The notes beneath the pieces were generated by a model. The model was not told the origin of the DNA. It saw only the letters and a program-made list of their open reading frames with translations, and made no database searches. The position numbers and the translations under genes were made by a program. This document shows, piece after piece, positions 6,958-8,520 of a stretch of DNA of 8,520 nt (position 1 is its first letter; the number at the start of each line of letters is the position of its first letter). The stretch covers positions 1 to 8,520 of the forward strand of contig SKZL01000045.1 in the NCBI GenBank assembly GCA_007127395.1, read 5' to 3'. This DNA is from Balneolaceae bacterium. GTDB taxonomy: Bacteria; Bacteroidota; Rhodothermia; Balneolales; Balneolaceae.

Positions 6958-7335
6958 ATGGCAAGAATTGCAGGTGTTGATTTACCTAAACAAAAACGCG
7001 GAGTCATTGGGTTGACCTATATTTTCGGAATAGGTAAAACTGTATCCCGGGAAATTTTGGAGAATCTGGATATTGATCCAAATATCAAAGTTGAAGATTG
7101 GGATGAGGATCAGGTTGCAGCACTCCGGAAGGTTATTGATAATGAAATGAAAGTTGAAGGTGCTCTCAGGACAGAGGTGAATTCCAATATCAGAAGGTTA
7201 ATTGAGATAGGAAGTTACCGAGGGGTGCGCCATAGAAAAGGTTTGCCAGTCAGAGGTCAGAGAACGCAGACCAATGCACGTACACGAAAAGGTAAACGCA
7301 GAACCGTGGCCGGTAAGAAGAAAGCTCCGAAATAA
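6958..7335 (+). CDS. rpsM: 30S ribosomal protein S13
   Basis: A 125-residue protein at the top of the small-subunit head. It forms intersubunit bridges with L5 and 23S rRNA, and its tail reaches the P-site tRNA. It begins with the universal [10 protein letters not shown]. The helix-two-turn-helix region has [18 protein letters not shown] at 17-34, [17 protein letters not shown] at 73-89, and the RNA-binding [18 protein letters not shown] segment at 91-108. The C-terminal tail is highly basic ([17 protein letters not shown]), as expected. In E. coli rpsM opens the alpha operon behind a leader with the S4-binding pseudoknot. Here rpmJ ends only 21 bases upstream, so there is no separate leader. 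Confidence 0.98.
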   Translation: MARIAGVDLPKQKRGVIGLTYIFGIGKTVSREILENLDIDPNIKVEDWDEDQVAALRKVIDNEMKVEGALRTEVNSNIRRLIEIGSYRGVRHRKGLPVRGQRTQTNARTRKGKRRTVAGKKKAPK

Positions 7336-7359
7336 GATTAAGTTAAATAATTGAATGTA

Positions 7360-7770
7360 ATGGCAAAAAGACAGCGTAAAACCACTGAAAAAGCTGGGAA
7401 AAAGAAAAAAAGAAGACAGGTGACCGATCCCAGCGGGATGGCGTTCATTAAAGCTTCTTTTAATAATGTATTGGTTAGTGTAACAGATGCCAATGGCAAT
7501 GTACTCTCCTGGTCTTCTTCCGGAAAAGAGGGTTTCAAAGGTTCCAGAAAAAATACACCATATGCTGCACAGTTAAGTGCTGAAACAGCTGCAAAAGCTG
7601 CATATGATATGGGACTTCGCAGGGTAGAAGTGTTTGTGAAGGGCCCTGGTTCAGGACGTGAAGCGGCTGTCAGGGCATTGGCAACAAGTGGACTGGAAGT
7701 TACTTCAATCAAGGATCGTACACCGATTCCACACAATGGCTGCAGGCCACCAAAAAGAAGAAGAGTTTAA
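7360..7770 (+). CDS. rpsK: 30S ribosomal protein S11
   Basis: A 136-residue platform protein that binds 16S rRNA with S18 and S6 and lies near the mRNA exit site. The start is ATG 7360 ([10 protein letters not shown]). A TTG at 7351 in frame would add only MNV and is not needed. The N-terminal 20 residues are lysine/arginine-rich. The core shows [18 protein letters not shown] at 26-43, [20 protein letters not shown] at 46-65, [13 protein letters not shown] at 66-78, and [15 protein letters not shown] at 93-107. The ending [16 protein letters not shown] is the family hallmark. The Asn-Gly at 126-127 corresponds to the site where E. coli S11 is known to carry an isoaspartate. No Shine-Dalgarno motif is seen before the ATG. 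Confidence 0.98.
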   Translation: MAKRQRKTTEKAGKKKKRRQVTDPSGMAFIKASFNNVLVSVTDANGNVLSWSSSGKEGFKGSRKNTPYAAQLSAETAAKAAYDMGLRRVEVFVKGPGSGREAAVRALATSGLEVTSIKDRTPIPHNGCRPPKRRRV

Positions 7771-7791
7771 CACTTTAATTTAGATTATTAA

Positions 7792-8397
7792 ATGGCACGT
7801 TACAGAGGACCTAAACAGAAAATCGCAAGGAGATTTAAAGAGCCAATTTTTGGCCCCAGTACTGCACTGGAAAGAAAGCCTTACGGACCCGGACAACATG
7901 GCCGAAGCAGATTCACAAGAAAATCTGAATATGCGATTCAGCTTGATGAAAAGCAGAAAGCAAAGTACACATACGGACTTCTGGAAAGACAGTTTAGAAA
8001 TCTGTATGAAAAAGCTACCCGTCAGCAGGGTGTTACAGGTGAAGTATTGATGCAGCTTCTTGAAACCAGGCTCGACAATGTTGTATATAGAATGGGTTTT
8101 GCCAGAACCAGAAGACAGGCAAGGCAATTAACTACTCACAGACACATTGTTGTTAATGGCCAGGTTGTTAATATTCCTTCCTACCATGTAAAACCGGGTG
8201 ATGTGATCAGTATACGACCGAAGTCTAAAGATCTTGACCTGGTAAGTGAATCATTGCAGTCCTATTCAACGAACAAGTACAAGTGGATTGAAACCGACAA
8301 AAAGTCAAAAACAGGAAAATTCCTGCATTTGCCTGAGATAGAGGAGATTCCAGAGAATATCAACGTACAGTTGATTATTGAGCTTTATTCTAAATAA
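7792..8397 (+). CDS. rpsD: 30S ribosomal protein S4, cysteine-free form
   Basis: A 201-residue primary assembly protein that nucleates the 16S 5' domain and helps form the mRNA entry channel with S3 and S5. The N-terminal domain starts [15 protein letters not shown] and contains YGPGQHG (31-37). [20 protein letters not shown] (45-64) and [11 protein letters not shown] (65-75) follow. The S4-type RNA-binding domain is at about 91-155, with [20 protein letters not shown] (92-111), [14 protein letters not shown] (118-131) and VKPGD (133-137). The protein ends in [11 protein letters not shown]. There is no cysteine anywhere, so the N-terminal zinc site found in some S4 proteins is absent. A segment at 160-185 ([16 protein letters not shown]) fits Bacteroidota-type S4. 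The rpsK-rpsD-rpoA order is shared with E. coli. Confidence 0.98.
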   Translation: MARYRGPKQKIARRFKEPIFGPSTALERKPYGPGQHGRSRFTRKSEYAIQLDEKQKAKYTYGLLERQFRNLYEKATRQQGVTGEVLMQLLETRLDNVVYRMGFARTRRQARQLTTHRHIVVNGQVVNIPSYHVKPGDVISIRPKSKDLDLVSESLQSYSTNKYKWIETDKKSKTGKFLHLPEIEEIPENINVQLIIELYSK

Positions 8398-8427
8398 TTC
8401 TAAACAGTTTATATAAAAAAACGGACT

Positions 8428-8520
8428 ATGAATAACTATAGTTTACAAATGCCGGAAGCCCTTGATGTTGCAGAAGATTCGGACAATTTTGGAACATTTA
8501 TACTTCAGCCGCTGGAAAGA
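8428..8520 (+). CDS. rpoA: DNA-directed RNA polymerase subunit alpha, 5' end only
   Basis: The first 31 codons are present and the frame is open to the window end. The alpha subunit dimerises to start assembly of RNA polymerase, and its C-terminal domain (outside the window) contacts upstream promoter DNA and activators. The visible residues run MNNYSLQMPEALDVAEDSDN, then FGTFILQPLER. The last part is the well-known start of the alpha N-terminal domain, where the F-x-x-x-P-L-E-R/P-G pattern leads into the dimerisation helix. Its position 30 bases after rpsD is canonical; rplQ would be expected next. The upstream spacer contains a run of seven adenines (8415-8421) and no Shine-Dalgarno motif. 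Confidence 0.9.
   Translation, partial: MNNYSLQMPEALDVAEDSDNFGTFILQPLER

Noticed and set aside
7338..7736. Long minus-strand open frame (132 codons) opposite rpsK, and similar ones opposite rplF/rplR, rplX, secY and rpsD
   Set aside because: They lie antisense to highly conserved ribosomal or secY genes, have no recognisable domain, and are explained as shadow frames.
7850..8050. A 66-codon plus-strand frame inside rpsD
   Set aside because: It lies wholly within the well-supported S4 gene in another frame and has no family resemblance.

Overview
The window holds a densely packed piece of a bacterial spc-alpha ribosomal protein cluster. All 19 genes are on the + strand. They begin with the 3' end of rpmC and run through rpsQ, rplN, rplX, rplE, rpsN, rpsH, rplF, rplR, rpsE, rplO, secY, map, infA, rpmJ, rpsM, rpsK and rpsD to the first 31 codons of rpoA. 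No gap exceeds 33 bases, two junctions overlap, and I see no terminator, mobile element, tRNA, CRISPR array or convincing promoter. The whole stretch looks like one long transcription unit that continues past both ends.

The organism is most likely a member of the FCB group (Bacteroidota in the broad sense, possibly a Balneola- or Rhodothermus-like lineage). The reasons are: map-infA-rpmJ-rpsM-rpsK-rpsD-rpoA order; A/T-rich upstream spacers almost without Shine-Dalgarno sequences; an 89-residue zinc-free S14; a cysteine-free S4; a 38-residue zinc-free L36; and an L24 with the long basic tail seen in this group. The DNA is moderately AT-rich. The placement below phylum level is inference from remembered protein signatures, not from a search.

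Layout. Positions 1-4453 carry the spc-type ribosomal proteins of both subunits (L29, S17, L14, L24, L5, S14, S8, L6, L18, S5, L15). Positions 4482-6809 carry the non-ribosomal block: the SecY translocon channel, type I methionine aminopeptidase and initiation factor IF-1, joined by overlapping stop and start codons. Positions 6820-8520 carry L36 and the alpha-type block (S13, S11, S4, RNA polymerase alpha). Together the genes couple ribosome assembly, translation initiation, removal of the initiator Met, protein export and transcription.

The window is mostly a conventional housekeeping locus and I found no new system. The points most worth checking are the absence of rpmD (L30) from its usual place between rpsE and rplO, the loss of zinc ligands in all three r-proteins here that often carry them (S14, S4, L36), and the lack of room for the classical S4 leader control site ahead of rpsM.
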